Shown here one piece after another: positions 32,065 through 43,799 of a stretch of 64,000 nt of DNA. The stretch comes from Pyxicephalus adspersus (taxonomy: Eukaryota; Chordata; Amphibia; Anura; Pyxicephalidae). The translations under genes were made by a program, and so were the position numbers. Numbering within the stretch: position 1 is the stretch's first letter; each line of letters starts with the position of its first letter. Below the pieces are notes generated by a model. The model did no database searches, was not told where the DNA came from, and was given only the letters and a program-made list of their open reading frames with translations. The stretch covers positions 51,833,193 to 51,897,192 of the forward strand of contig NC_092859.1 in NCBI RefSeq assembly GCF_032062135.1, written 5' to 3'.

Positions 32065-32612
32065 GTAGGTGTGAATACTTATACATGTAAAGAAAACATT
32101 TATATTGGTTCTAGTGATTGGGATACATGTTCTGTCTGGTTCCTTTATTGGTTGATTCATGATATGGAGAACACATTTTGGATACAGCTTTTATTGCTAT
32201 ATTACCAACATACTTCTTTGAAGAGAATTTTTAAATTGGATCAGTGTCCATTCCTACAATTGTTTTTTTTTTCAATAACACTTGTTATTTTAACTAGATT
32301 AGATTATTATACAAATATTAAGTCAAGATAAACAAGTAAAAAAAGTTAGTTGGCTTACTATTCTTTACCTTAAAACTGAAGTCCTTTTAATTTGTTTGGT
32401 TTGGTCTGTTAGGACTGAAGGGTTTTCTTATATTTGTTTGAAAAGTGCTACACAAATTACCCATTGATCCTGACAGAAATCTAGTGCTGTTTTCTGTGGT
32501 GTACAGCATTGTTTAAAACATTGTCCTGTCCTGTTTACCAGTGTGAAGTACAGAACATGCCACGTCATGAAAATGAGAGATTGGGAGTGTTTTGTAGTTC
32601 TAATACTCTTCA
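32065..32612 (+). other. Presumed intron of the candidate gene, before the hAT element
   Basis: AT-rich sequence without a repeat that I can name. Confidence 0.35.
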
Positions 32613-32620
32613 TCCTAGAT

Positions 32621-33885
32621 CAGGGGTCAGCAACCTTTACTATTAAAAGAGCCATTTTGCCTCCTCTTCCACTAAAGAAAAATAGTCTGGAGCCGCAAAA
32701 CATAACACAGTTTATAAACTTTTAAAAGTTTTAATATTTTTTAAATTTTACCTGTTACAACAAGTGTGCATGTGTAGGCCTACTTTAAAATAAATTAAAC
32801 ACTGAACTATGCCCCTAGAAGCCTCCAGCTTCTAACATATCATCCTGTTACATTAGAAGCTGGAGGCTTCTAACTTAACAGGGTAGATTTTTTTGATGGG
32901 CAGAGTTCTTCATGTTCTGACGATGCCTTAGCGATGACATTTTAAGGGGTGTTAGCCACAGGTGTCCCTCATTTGCAGCTTTAATTTTGTTCACCTGTAC
33001 CCCCCAATCTTGAGTAATTGGGGTTCAGGTGCTAGAAGCCTCCAGCAATGTGTAACAGGGTAGAATATTTTGATGGGCAGAGTTCTTTATTTTCTGACGA
33101 TGCCTTAGCGATTCAATTGTAGGTGGTGTTAGCCATAAGTGTCCCCCACTTGCACCTCTATTTTGGTCACCTGTACTGCCTCCCCCCCGTTCCAGAGAAA
33201 TTGGGGTTCAGATGCTAGATGCTTCCAGCAATGTGTAACAGGGTAGATTTTTTTGATAGGCAGAGTTTTTATGAATTTTTAGGAGGTGTTAGCCACAGGT
33301 GTCCCGTACTTGCGCCTCAAATTTTTTTCACCTGTACCCCCGTTTCCAGATAAATTGGGGTTTAGGTGCTAGAAGCCTCCAACAATGTGTAACAGGGTAG
33401 GGGTTTTTTGATGGGTGGAGTTTTTAGGAGGTGTTAGCCACAGGTGTCCCCCACTTGCACCTCTAATTTTGTTCACCTGTACCCCCTTCCTGTTCCAGAG
33501 AAATTGGGGTTCAGGTGCCTCCAGCAATGTGTAACGGTAGATTTTTTTGATGGGCAGAGTTCTTTATGTTCTGATGATAGCCTAACAATTAAATTTTAGG
33601 GGGTGTTAGTCACAGGTGTCCCCCACTTGCACCTACATTTTTGGTTTTGTACATCTCCCCATTCCAGAGGAATTGGGGTTCAAAGGAGGGGGATGTCATT
33701 GTACACACCCATTTGTACACGCCCCGTGGTAGATTTATTTCACTGGTAGATTTTTTTCATTAGAACACCGGATAGGGAATCCCCCTCCTCCGCAGTGTCT
33801 TGGGAGGAAGGGGATCCCCCATCAGAGATCTCCCCGCGGAAGCCGAAGGGAGCCACAACAAGGAGCCGCAGGTTGCAGACCCCTG
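32621..33885 (+). mobile_element. hAT-like element, 1.27 kb, with internal tandem array
   Basis: The termini caggggtcagcaacctt and ggttgcagacccctg are inverted. The 8-bp flanks tcctagat (32613-32620) and tcctagac (33886-33893) match at 7 of 8. The first interior bases (ttaaaagagccattttg) and last (gagccgcaggttgcag) are typical of a widespread vertebrate hAT group. No transposase is present; the middle is a tandem repeat. Confidence 0.88.
32820..33670 (+). repeat. Tandem repeat inside the hAT element, five units of about 140-180 bp
   Basis: The phrase tgatgggcagagtt begins units at 32894, 33071, 33254, 33409 and 33548. Each continues with gtgttagccacaggtgtccc, acttgcacct and gaaattggggttcaggtgct. 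Unit spacings are 177, 183, 155 and 139 bp. Confidence 0.9.
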
Positions 33886-34378
33886 TCCTAGACTTATAAT
33901 GTTGCACCTGCATAGATACAGTAGAGCTACCATTGTCAGATCACCAGTAAAAAAAAGGTCAGTATAGAAGAAAGTCATGCAGTCTTTACACTAGTGTGTC
34001 ATAAACTTTAATATATTAAAATATATTATGTCTGAGTATATGTCTGGGAGCAAAACATGCACCATTTTCCAAATCTATCTCTGCCTAAAATACAGAAAAT
34101 ACTTGTTGATCTACCAGAAAGCTTCTGTTTGAGCATCTCTGCTACACTGAAATTTCAAGTAGTTTTCAGGCTTGACTTACTTTTTTAGCTGGACAACGGA
34201 CCACCTACCTCTTTTTTTTGACTGTTACCAGATTCCCAGAAATTAGGGCAGTAAAACTGTGTATTTAAATTAGAGACAGGTAAACATGAACTAATGTCCA
34301 GATTTATATCCATTTATGAACTAAGGGTAATACCTTATGCAAAGCTAGCTTTACCTTTGTATTATCAGTACTTTATAA

Positions 34379-34575
34379 ACCAAGGTTTCTCAACCAGGGT
34401 TCAGTGGAACACTATGGCTACTCAGGAAGTTGCTAGGGGTTCTTTGAGCAATAAGCAGTTTGTGTCTCCCATGTCAGTTTAACTAAAACCAATGATCTTT
34501 TTGATCTGGAAGGCTGGAATTCTTTCCACTAGCCAACAATGTAAGAGGTATTATCCGTACTGACCACCATGCTAA
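34379..34575 (+). mobile_element. hAT MITE (ggtttctcaaccagggttc family)
   Basis: It begins aaccaaggtttctcaaccag and carries gttgctaggggttctttgag, gcaataagcagtttgtgtct and ccaatgatctttttgatctg. I recall this as a common amphibian hAT MITE. The right end is not precise. Confidence 0.7.
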
Positions 34576-34599
34576 TATACAGCATTATAGGATGGGTTC

Positions 34600-36855
34600 A
34601 CTAAAGATGTGAAAATGCTAGTGAAAGACTGTTTTAATCACAGGCTACTGAAAAGTCATTGCATTACAGTAAAACCAAAAAAGCACTAATATAATTATCC
34701 CTACACTAGTTTGGAGGATTAAAGTGTTAATAGCAACTGCAAACCTTCATGATGTAATAAGGTCAAAGCTGGTTCTAGGTTCAAGACAGTATTGGAAGAA
34801 AGAGGAGGAAGGACTGTGAAAATTGAGAAGGGTGGTGAGGGAAGGGTTACAATTAATATTTCCATCATCCCACATGAATCAATAAATGAGAATTTTTAAG
34901 TCATTTATACTTTTTTCTTTGTTGAAGTGACAGTGGTTGGTAAATCAAGTCATTTTAAGTCATTTATCTGGGACAGTTTGTGCCAGAATAATTTTAAGCT
35001 TTTACAATAAGAATGAGATTTATCAATACCTGCAGGAGTTATGCATGTTAATTGTGTTAATATTAATTAGCCAAGAGATATTTTTTCACTATTTGAAAAG
35101 TTTGGCTAAGTGTGTTGTTAGACAAGGGTAGTATCCTATAAATATTGTTTATGATTTGTAGAGATAAAGATGTATACATGGCTATGGTAGAGTTTCCATC
35201 CATTTGATTCTACTTTTGTTGTATGATACTCATTGGGGACTGTAAGGAAATATTTTTCTGTGAGTTTGGTTTGATCTTGATCAAGACCTTTGCACATCTG
35301 TCAGTACTTAGTCATAAGGCTTTAGCTGATTTTATCTAGTTTTCGTTGGGCAAGTTTTAAACGATTTTGGTTTTAAGATTTGTTTATGGATGTATACTAT
35401 TTGTGACTAGGAGAGTACTGTTTAGGTTTGCCTAACATTGCAGATTTATAGACTTCCTTCAGGTTAGCTCTTGTTAAGTTTGTGCAATAGTATGTTTGCG
35501 TCTTCATTTCTATATAATTTAAGATTATATAGATTTGCAATTACAAGTCATTTTAGGAAGTTTAGGAAGTATTTTATTGCTTAGTAGGAAATGATTGGTA
35601 AATAGGAGCGGGATTTTGACCAGTATATTATACAGTTAAATTGGAACTTTATCTTTTGGAAATTTGTGATTCAGGCAGGTTATTGCTTATTGCAGAAAGG
35701 GACAGGCAATATTGATATCAACTATTGGTACCATGCCTGATCACAACCCAACTGTAAAATTTTGCAATCCCAGTTTCCCTTGTGTGTACCAGGAATAAGT
35801 GAACTCCCGCACCTGATTGGGAGTTAAATCTTCCCAGCATGGCCAACTAAGATGTCCAAACATTGTTTCCAGAAAGAAAAGAGGAAGGAATGAATAATAA
35901 TATGGGTATGACTGTGTGATGTTTTATATACCTTAAAGTAACACATATCTACCTACAGGCTTCAGGGTACAGTGAAAGGTTTATTTGTCGTGGAAGGCTA
36001 TTAGCACTTAAAGTTTTTCTCAAAGAGGCAGTGGGTTAGAATACATGAAACCTAAAATATATATGAGGAGATATTTCCTCTAGGTATCCAAACTGAAACT
36101 GACATATTTTTGGACCATTATTTGTTCAACCTCTTTGTTGGATCATATCCCCTATCAGTTGTGATTCTCTGCCATGGGTGTCTGAGCTGTGACCATTAGA
36201 AGGGGGATCCTTTCTGCTAGTGGGCAGGCTTAGACTGCCTATCCCTAATAATCAAGATTTATGTTGGTCAGGCAGCAAGACTGTGTCCTCTGGCCTTACA
36301 TCAATGAATAATGGCTAGAGGTTACCTTCTTCTTCTAAGCCAACAACCTTTGCTTGTTCTTTACCCTTTGTCAGTATCCCATGGATGGGGTAAAAAGAGA
36401 GTAAATTTCCCTATCCTGGTCAAAACCATACTACTTGTGTTGTCAGGCACTGGATAAGACTGTTGAAAATTAGTGCAGACTTTTTTAAACTCATCCAGCT
36501 GTGGCTAAAAGCTTTTTTAGAATAAATTAGCCACACTAAAGTTACAAAAAGTTACAGAATCTCTACTCTGCTGTTTCACTTTGTTGCGGAAAAGCAAAAA
36601 AAAAAAACCAGACATGGCATCAAACATGGCACAGAGCAAGTAAAGGAAAAATATTGGATCATTCAATAAGGAAAAATCATGGAATTAGCCCAAACAAAAC
36701 CTTCTTAGTACTTTGTTGCCCCTTCTCTGTCTTTGGTGACAGCTGGAATTCTTTGAGGCATGGACTTAACTAATGAAAAACAATATTCTTCATCGTCATT
36801 CCAATTTTATGAGATCAAACTAGACCTAACTAGATAAATTATAGACAGTCCATAC
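34600..36855. other. Intergenic or intronic, nothing recognised
   Basis: About 2.2 kb of AT-rich sequence with no named repeat, RNA or exon. An imperfect repeat of taagtcattta occurs near 34900-34965. Confidence 0.4.
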
Positions 36856-36856
36856 C

Positions 36857-37105
36857 CTAGTGTTCATTCTTTTTTTTTCCTGTGTACTCTAAACACTGGT
36901 GTAGCCACCTACCAGGCTGGAGTAAATCTCTGGCTGTCCACCATCTAGGTGAAATTTCCCCTGTATGGTTGCTAAAGTTCACCTTGGAGGGGAGCCCTGT
37001 TGCTGGTTCCTCGGGGCATGGTATGGTGCTTGATACATTTAAGCAACAAATCCACACCCACACTCCACTAGCGGCTGAGAGGTATGGTAATCTCACTATA
37101 TGTTT
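36857..37105 (-). repeat. Dispersed repeat shared with 49990-50235
   Basis: The two loci align over about 240 bp: cctagtgttc, ctct.a.cactggtgta, ggctg.agtaaatct, tgtatggttgctaaa, tttaagcaacaaatc and gagaggtatg. On the minus strand both give an open frame of 65-79 codons with shared CCLN...TFSNH or NFSNH motifs. This may simply reflect nucleotide similarity. The copy at 49915 is joined to the gatgggttaatccc block also seen at 17880. Confidence 0.6.
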
Positions 37106-38595
37106 GGATCATAATGTGAACCCTGAATCCGCCTAATGAGTATGCTGATGAGACACCTCAATGAAAGCTTTGTATCTTTTATGTATGCAATAGGATTCTT
37201 GTATGTGGAGCCACAGACACAATATATGAATAAATACTTTTATATAAATCCCCTTAAAGGAGTAGACTTGCTACATGAGCACTGTGAGCACACCTGGTGA
37301 AGGATCTGAATGATACAAGAAGATCTGTTTAGGCTTTGTGCTAAGGAGCCATCGTTCAACATAATGTGTGTGTTTGTGCAATGCTGACGATTGAAAACAT
37401 CTCTCTATGCTAAATACTTGAAATCAAAATTTGATTCACGTGGTATAAAGGAAAAGAAACACCTTTACATGAGAGAAAAAACAAAAAGAACAAATGAGGT
37501 TGTGAGTTTGGACCCGTCTTTGGGTTGTCTACGTTGAAGCTCCTGTTTAGTTGGTAGAGACCCAAGCATAAGTACCCTCCCATACTGTGTACTGAAATAG
37601 TCATCTTTATGCTGTGGATTGGATAAGTATTATTGTTCCAGTGCTGTGCAGGGGTAAGCACAGGGGTAAGGGTGACAGCTTAAGGGGAGTATTCAATTGG
37701 TATAGATGGTTATTAAAATGTACTTTAAATTCCAGCTTCTGCTCAAAAATGGGACTAAAAATCATGTGCTAAAAAGGAAATAATAAATATTATAGGTTTC
37801 CCTAAACGTAAGATACTGGTAATCAAATGTACCTGCAACATTTTAGGAGTAATTGCCTCTATATTGACAATGCTTAATTTGTATGGATGCAAAAGCAAAA
37901 GTATAACAGACCTTAAAGTGACAACACATTTGTATACAAGGTTTGTGCCTACAATAGGGATAACAGCCCTTGAAGTGATTATGATCAAGTTATGAAGGTG
38001 TGTATATACAAGAGGTAAAGAAATAACATCCCTTAAAGGTGACTGTTTAATAATTGTACAGTTACTGCACAAAATCTGCATTTTTCCTATACAATACACA
38101 ATAAACAGTAAAGAACATTTTTCCAAAATGCTGATATCTGCTGTAGGTAGGTCTCCCAATTAATACGTCAAGTCTTTTTGTAATGTTTCACAGAGTAGTG
38201 TAGACCTTGATCCTAAACAGATCATCCTAACAACTGGTGCAGTTTGTAAACTTGCCATTACACAGATTTCAGTCTCTGGAGCCCTTGAAGAGTATTGATA
38301 AAGCAGACTCAAAAAACTCAGTAAACCTGAGATGTCCACTAAACACCTGAGGATGTCGGGTGATTGCCTGGTGGAAATGTCCATTGACATAGTTGGATAT
38401 GGGGCTAGGATTATACTTTGGCAGTTATCAGCAAAGAGCCCTTGGAATCAAGCCATAAGTGCCAGATTCCATCTCTAAGCAAGGTTGGTGCAGAGTTTCC
38501 TATGAGACGCAGAACCTCTGCTGTGATAAACTAGATTATGCTGCTGCAGAACCACCAGTGGGGACTAACAATTTATTTCCCAGGACACCTGCTAA
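37106..38595. other. Intergenic, nothing firmly recognised
   Basis: The minus-strand frame of 134 codons at 37755-38159 is hydrophobic but falls in low-complexity sequence with recurrent ccttaaag(g)tgac words (about 37910, 37970 and 38030). I regard it as a chance frame. Confidence 0.4.
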
Positions 38596-38599
38596 CGAC

Positions 38600-38735
38600 T
38601 ATTATTAATATTATTATTAATAAAAAGGATTTATATAGTGCCAACATATTACGCAACGCTGTACATTAAATAGGGGTTGCAAATGACAGATACAAACAAT
38701 GAAACAGGAGAAGTAGAGGAGCCTGCCAATTTAGG
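38600..38735 (-). mobile_element. L2-type LINE 3' tail, antisense
   Basis: Starts with ATT/AAT repeats, then aaaaaggatttatatagtgc, caacatattacgcaacgctg, tacattaaataggggttgca and acaggag. It belongs to the family seen at 5216, 20285 and 28750. Confidence 0.8.
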
Positions 38736-38739
38736 AGAC

Positions 38740-40190
38740 CTGCTCTTCATAGAGAAAAGGATGAATGTGAAGACCATGTTGTCACAGAGGGTAATTATAC
38801 CTGAACCTTAGGAATAATGATGTGAGTTATAGATATGAAACAGCTCAATGAGTCAAATAGCAGATCCCTTGAGATAAAACTTCCATAAATCCCCTTTCAA
38901 GTGGTTCTGCCAACAGATTGTTTTCTTTCTATCAATTAGACACCTACTTCACTGTTCCTCCACCTGGAGACTTTCAGAAATTCCTATGCTTTGCATGTAA
39001 CCCTTTTTTCTAGTCGTTTATTCTTTACACTATCCATGCCATCCAGAGTTTTCACAAAAGTCATTTTGAAAGATTTTTATTCATCAGTACAGACAATATT
39101 TATTAATTAGTCCAGGAAGAAATTCCGTCATCTCCATTGAAAGGTTTGGGTCTTCTTCTTTCCACATATACCTATTATATCTGGAATGGCTGGGTACAGT
39201 TCTAACACTGGGTATTGTTAAGGAATAAACACATTCTGCCGACCATTCTGGGAATCTGGAAAGCCTGCAAAACAATGTTCATGGTGACATGATACCCAAA
39301 AGTCATGTGCACAAGGGTCTCAATGGTAACTATGACATAGTGGGTTCAGAGGGGAAATGAAAACCATAATTCTATGATTGAACAGACAAGATCTTCTCAT
39401 TTCACATTTTCTCATTTCAATTGATTAGATAACATATACATCAGATGCCAGCAGGAGCAACTACTGATGGGGGGGAGGGGGCACTTTGGGGCAGATAGCT
39501 CCAGGAGATAAAACCCTGCCCAGTAAGGGTGACAGTCCCAAATTTACTGAAACTAGAGTTGCCTTCCATGGTCTTCTATTTTTTGTTTCAACCTATTCTC
39601 TGAAAATAGGTTCTACTGAGAATAAGATTTACCATTTCAGCTGAATATATTGAAATTCAAGTCTATTTCTTATGATGTTTAAATAAAAGTGTGTTTGCCT
39701 TTTTAAGGATAGTAGTCATCAATTAATGGTCTATACATCAGAAATCCTTCACTGTGGACCAGTGGTCTTTTCTCCCACTAGTGGACCTGTTGCATCTTTG
39801 ACAAACCACAAACTGGGTCTCAAGGTTTTCCTTGTTAGCAAGCCCTGGGGTCAGTTGATCTGACAATGGGCTGTGTTTCCTGGAGCTTTTGGGGTACAGG
39901 TCCCTGAAGTGTTTCTTGAAAGAGCTGAATTTTTTAGCAGTCATGGCTCAGGTGGTTGTGGTGCATGCTTCTAAGGTAACTGGGTGTTTGGGGTCCTCTT
40001 CATTTCAAAGTTAGTCCTGTTCTCACAAGATCCCCTGTTGCATCCAAACAAAAAAAAGCGTCCTAGTTCTTGAAAGGCAAAGGTGGATGCACCTAGGTTA
40101 CCATGGATGGGTTCTGAAAATCCATATGAAAGCCAGAAAAAACAATGCCACCTATATTTAGGATTTGCAATAATTTCAAGCCTTTTTCTT
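38740..40190. other. Intergenic, nothing recognised
   Basis: It contains short minus-strand frames (39084-39275 and 39738-39944) with ordinary composition and no recognised similarity. The first is followed at once by an antisense AATAAA near 39073, but there is no supporting splice site. Confidence 0.35.
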
Positions 40191-40193
40191 CCT

Positions 40194-40468
40194 TGTTCCA
40201 TGATGTAATGGCTAGCACTCTGGACTCTAAATTCAGCAATCCAAGTTCAGAAATCTGTGGGGCCTGCTTTTTGGATTTACCATCCTTTTATGATTCCTGG
40301 GTCAAGCTGCCACAACCCTCCATGGCAAGCCTCTTCGGTCAGCAGGAGGCTAGACAAATAACCAGCAAACATGTTGCATGGGGTCGTGATACAGATGCGT
40401 GCTTCGATCATGATGGCAGCTGTGAATCTGAAACTTTATAAGACTTGGTGTTCTAAAAAAAAAAAAAA
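40194..40468 (+). mobile_element. tRNA-Gln-like SINE candidate
   Basis: Bases 40194-40265 resemble vertebrate tRNA-Gln: tgttcca, then tgatgtaatggctagcac (A-box region), the anticodon arm ctgga-ctctaaa-ttcag, and ccaagttcag near the B box. The acceptor stem pairs weakly and the T arm is disrupted by an insertion, so it is not a working tRNA. The anticodon position (40227-40229) reads CTA instead of CTG. About 190 bp of unrelated body follows, then a 14-base A tail at 40455-40468. Head, body and A tail fit a tRNA-derived SINE. No target duplication was found. Confidence 0.5.
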
Positions 40469-40629
40469 CTGCCCATGAAAATGATGCACCCAAAGGGCAT
40501 GTTCAAGTGGGCGTTTGCAGTTTCAAGGGGCGTGTACAATCTACTTGTACATATCCCTCGGGTGGGTAATTTTCCCTTGCAGTTTTTTTTATAGAATTCT
40601 GGGTCTGGAACCGGGAGCCCTTCTTCATC

Positions 40630-40945
40630 CAAGATGGTGGCACTGAAAGCTTCCAGCAAGGCTACAACCACACAATCTGCAACATTTGAATTTCAAGGGG
40701 AAAAGCCTCTGTGACTTGTGCTGCAGGCTTCTCATCACTACAAATTACTGAAAGCTACACAGATCCAGCTTCTCCAAAGGCTCCTGCAGATGGGGCCGAT
40801 GCAGTGAACAGATCCCTTCCTCACTCAGATCTACTCTTAGCTATGCCCACTAAAAAAGACCTAGATTAATGAGCAGACCACCCTGCTAAAGGAAGTGGAC
40901 AACATGAAACAACAAATTGGGTTTTCTGTGCTGACACTTTGATGT
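40630..40945 (+). pseudogene. Possible L1 ORF1 start, decayed
   Basis: ATG at about 40634 reads MVALKASSKATTTQSA, followed after stops by TTLLKEVDNMKQQI, which resembles the polar start and coiled coil of L1 ORF1. Composition-based and weak. Confidence 0.2.
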
Positions 40946-41039
40946 CTTCTTTATTCCACCTGTTTTTTTCCCTTTTTAGAGGGTGATTCCATGTGATTTT
41001 AAAATAATATTGTTTTTCATTAGAGAAATAATAGGTATG

Positions 41040-43215
41040 TCACGACTCCATCCTGCAAGACTGATCATCAGGGATGGCATTGGTTTGCTCGGCTCTGGCA
41101 GCCTCCCTAGTTTGTTCCAAAATGTCTGGTTGAATCATCAGGAAATTCTTTGCAGACAAACTTGTATCAGGAACAGTAGGGACAAAGTCTTTAGGATGCA
41201 TGCGGGACAAGGCATCTGGTTTGATGTTCTTAGATCCTTGTTGAAAAGTTACTTGAAAGTCGAATCTTGAAAAGAAAAGTGCAAAGCAAGCCTGCCAGGG
41301 TCTAAGGTGTTTGACTGTTCTCAGGTACTCAACGTTTTTATGGTCTGTGAGGACTAGGTGAGGGTACCTTCCAGCAGGTAGCACCATTCCTTGAAAGCAG
41401 TCCTAATGGAAAATAATTTACGGTCACTGATTTAATCATTTTTCTTCTTAGGACTCATTAGAAGGAGGGCAGAAGAGCTTTTAGCCAAAAACACTGAGAT
41501 AGAACTGCACCAAGGGCAGAGAAATTCTTGATGAATTTCCTGTACAAATTGTTGAAGCCTAAAAATTGTTGACTCTTGTCCACTGGGGCCGTCATTTCAG
41601 GATAGCAGAAACCTTTTTAGGATCCATAGAAATACCTTCAGTAGATGATCAGATCAAAGAATTGGATGGTGTAGTTTTCAAACTCACATTTCTTAGGACT
41701 CATTAGAAGGAGGGCAGAAGAGCTTTTAGCCAAAAACACTGAGATAGAACTGCACCAAGGGCAGAGAAATTCTTGATGAATTTCCTGTACAAATTGTTGA
41801 AGCCTAAAAATTGTTGACTCTTGTCCACTGGGGCCGTCATTTCAGGATAGCAGAAACCTTTTTAGGATCCATAGAAATACCTTCAGTAGATGATCAGATC
41901 AAAGAACTGGATGGTGTAGTTTTCAAACTCACATTTCTGAGATTTCCTTCCATTCATCTCCCTCTCGGATTTTAATGAGGTTGTAAACTCCACACAAATC
42001 CAAATTAGTAAATACTTGAGTTTTGGTTGCGTTTAACCATTGGATTTTTGGAGTTCTGGAATCAATGATAGAGGATAACGATTCTAATAGTGATACAATT
42101 GAGGTCCCTTTAATCAATGCAAGGCTGCAGGGTATGGTCCTTCTTTTCAACAAAGAATATTCCCAGCGGGTGAAGTGGATGGGCAGATAAACCACTTCTT
42201 AAGATTCTCTTCAATGTAATCTTTAAGAATGTTAAGCTTCATCTTGGACAAGGGGTAAATGTGCCAAAAAGGAATCTTGGTCTCTGGGAAAAGTTCTATA
42301 GGGCAATCATAAATACGATGAGGAGGAAGTAAATCTTCCTTTTTGTCAAATACATTCAGTCATGATACATGAGTGAGATCAGATCCTTTTTTTCAACATT
42401 CACACATACCAGACAGGCTGATTTGGACAAGCAAAATTGGTGACAGTAATCTGTGGAAAAGGTAAACCTTGACCCGTGGACCAATTGATGTGTGCATAAT
42501 GAGCTTGCAACCAGGGTATGCCCGGGATAATAGGGAATAACGGAGAGAGTATAATGTCGAAGCTCAAAAATTTTTGATGGTCAGGAAAAATAATTTTATG
42601 AATTGGATAGGATTCCTGAATGACTGGTCCGAAACCGATGGTGGAACCGTCAGAGGGAGGCGCAGAGGGAAAAGTAAAGGCTTGGTGCACAGTGGCAGAT
42701 GATGTCTTTGAGAAAGACATACTTCAAGAAAACACATGCCCCAGAATCAATAACGACCTGGACTTCAATGATTCCGTTGGGGACCTGTAGGGAGAAATGG
42801 AGTGACACATGAGCAGAGGGCGTAGCCAGGACTGGGAAAATAGGTGAGAAAGTCTCCTAATTTTTACACAGAGAACGGACAGGGCAGTTGTGCATGAAGT
42901 GACCTGGTCCACTACAGTACAGGCAAAGGTTGGCTTGGAGATGCCTTTGGCATTCTTCTTTTGACAAGGAGGGTCTTGCTAGACCAGGTTGCATGGGTTC
43001 AGGATATTACAGAGGTGCAACAGGTTGACAGAACATTGTAGAAGCAGGTACAGATGTAGCATGCTGAAGGGAAGCCCGTGGCAGACAAGTAGGGATTCAT
43101 TGAGCCTCCAATTCCAGGATTTGGGTTGGCTGTGTCCCAATTCCCTAGAGAGTGATACTAGAGTGTGGTCTGAGAGCGTAAAGCTCCCAATCTTACATCT
43201 CTTCTGTCGGGCCAA
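41040..43215 (-). mobile_element. Ty3/Gypsy-type retrotransposon remnant
   Basis: Minus-strand order fits Gag-Pol. A CCHC zinc knuckle at 42925-42884 ([14 protein letters not shown]) comes first. A retropepsin-like stretch follows at 42720-42400, ending FPIIPGIPWLQ, a Gypsy protease C-terminal motif. Next is an RT piece at 42195-41929 ([20 protein letters not shown]), then RNase H at 41387-41040 (LVLTDHKNVEYL; GSKNIKPDALSRM). The [13 protein letters not shown] RT motif resembles chromovirus/sushi-like elements. Frames are broken between domains, the central RT is disrupted by a tandem duplication, and no integrase or LTRs were identified. It is a dead, truncated copy. Confidence 0.85.
41446..41938. 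repeat. 245-bp near-perfect tandem duplication inside the Gypsy remnant
   Basis: 41446-41690 and 41691-41935 are the same sequence at a period of exactly 245 bp. The only difference I found is aaagaattgg against aaagaactgg. The duplicated stretch lies in the RT region. Confidence 0.95.
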
Positions 43216-43249
43216 GTCTCCCTGTCAGGGCCAGAAGTGATCTATTTAA

Positions 43250-43795
43250 GAGTATGATTAGTAGGGGTAGGAGTAAAAAGTGCAATCCTGGGCAGGGAAA
43301 ACATTGTATAGAGAAGATAGACATACAGGGACACAACATTGAAAGTTTGAAACATGGCTGCATATCCATCTGCCCTGCAGTACTTATGTGTGGTATCGTA
43401 AGAGGATTAGGCTTAGTCCCCCTGCCTGGGCCCATCCAATCCACTAATCACAAGGGAATTTGTAGAATCTCACTGGCTCAGGTATGGGCAAGGCATTGTA
43501 GAACAAGTTAGCTAAATGATTAAGGCAATAACAAGAGGGTATAGATCACCAAAGAAAGTGTTTGCGTTGTCAATAGGGTATAACTCCTTTTAAAGGGGCT
43601 GAGTGTAGTTTCTAGAAATAGAGTGGGCCTCCAGATGTGGAGGTAAGTTGTCAAGCCACAACTGAAGCTCAATAGAGGCTTGGTCAAAGGTGGCTGAAAA
43701 ACGGGAGAGATCCGACAGCTGGTGAAGGGTGGCGGAGATCCCATCTTGGGAGGCCACTAGGTAAAATGGGAATCCCCATCTGTATTGGATGTTGT
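43250..43795 (-). other. Upstream part of the Gypsy remnant or separate repeat
   Basis: Minus-strand reading near 43740-43620 gives LHQLSDLSRFSATFDQASIE and LQLWLDNLPPHLE. It looks like degraded transposon coding sequence, but I cannot assign the family. It lies between Gag and the L1 ORF1 relic. Confidence 0.35.
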
Positions 43796-43799
43796 TGGT

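Noticed and set aside
37755..38159. 134-codon minus-strand hydrophobic frame.
   Set aside because: It falls in low-complexity sequence with recurrent ccttaaag words, and has no plausible gene context.
38194..38298. A + strand frame after ttcacag reading SSVDLDPKQIILTTGAVCK and on to a stop, looking like a terminal exon.
   Set aside because: It needs phase 0, which does not fit the phase-1 end of the exon at 32064. The acceptor context is weak and I recognise no family.
39084..39275. Minus-strand terminal exon followed by AATAAA.
   Set aside because: No convincing acceptor. The polyA signal is a few bases after the stop, and there is no recognised similarity.
40194..40265. A functional suppressor tRNA with a CTA anticodon.
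   Set aside because: The acceptor and T stems are poorly paired and the B box is interrupted. The A tail downstream points to a SINE.
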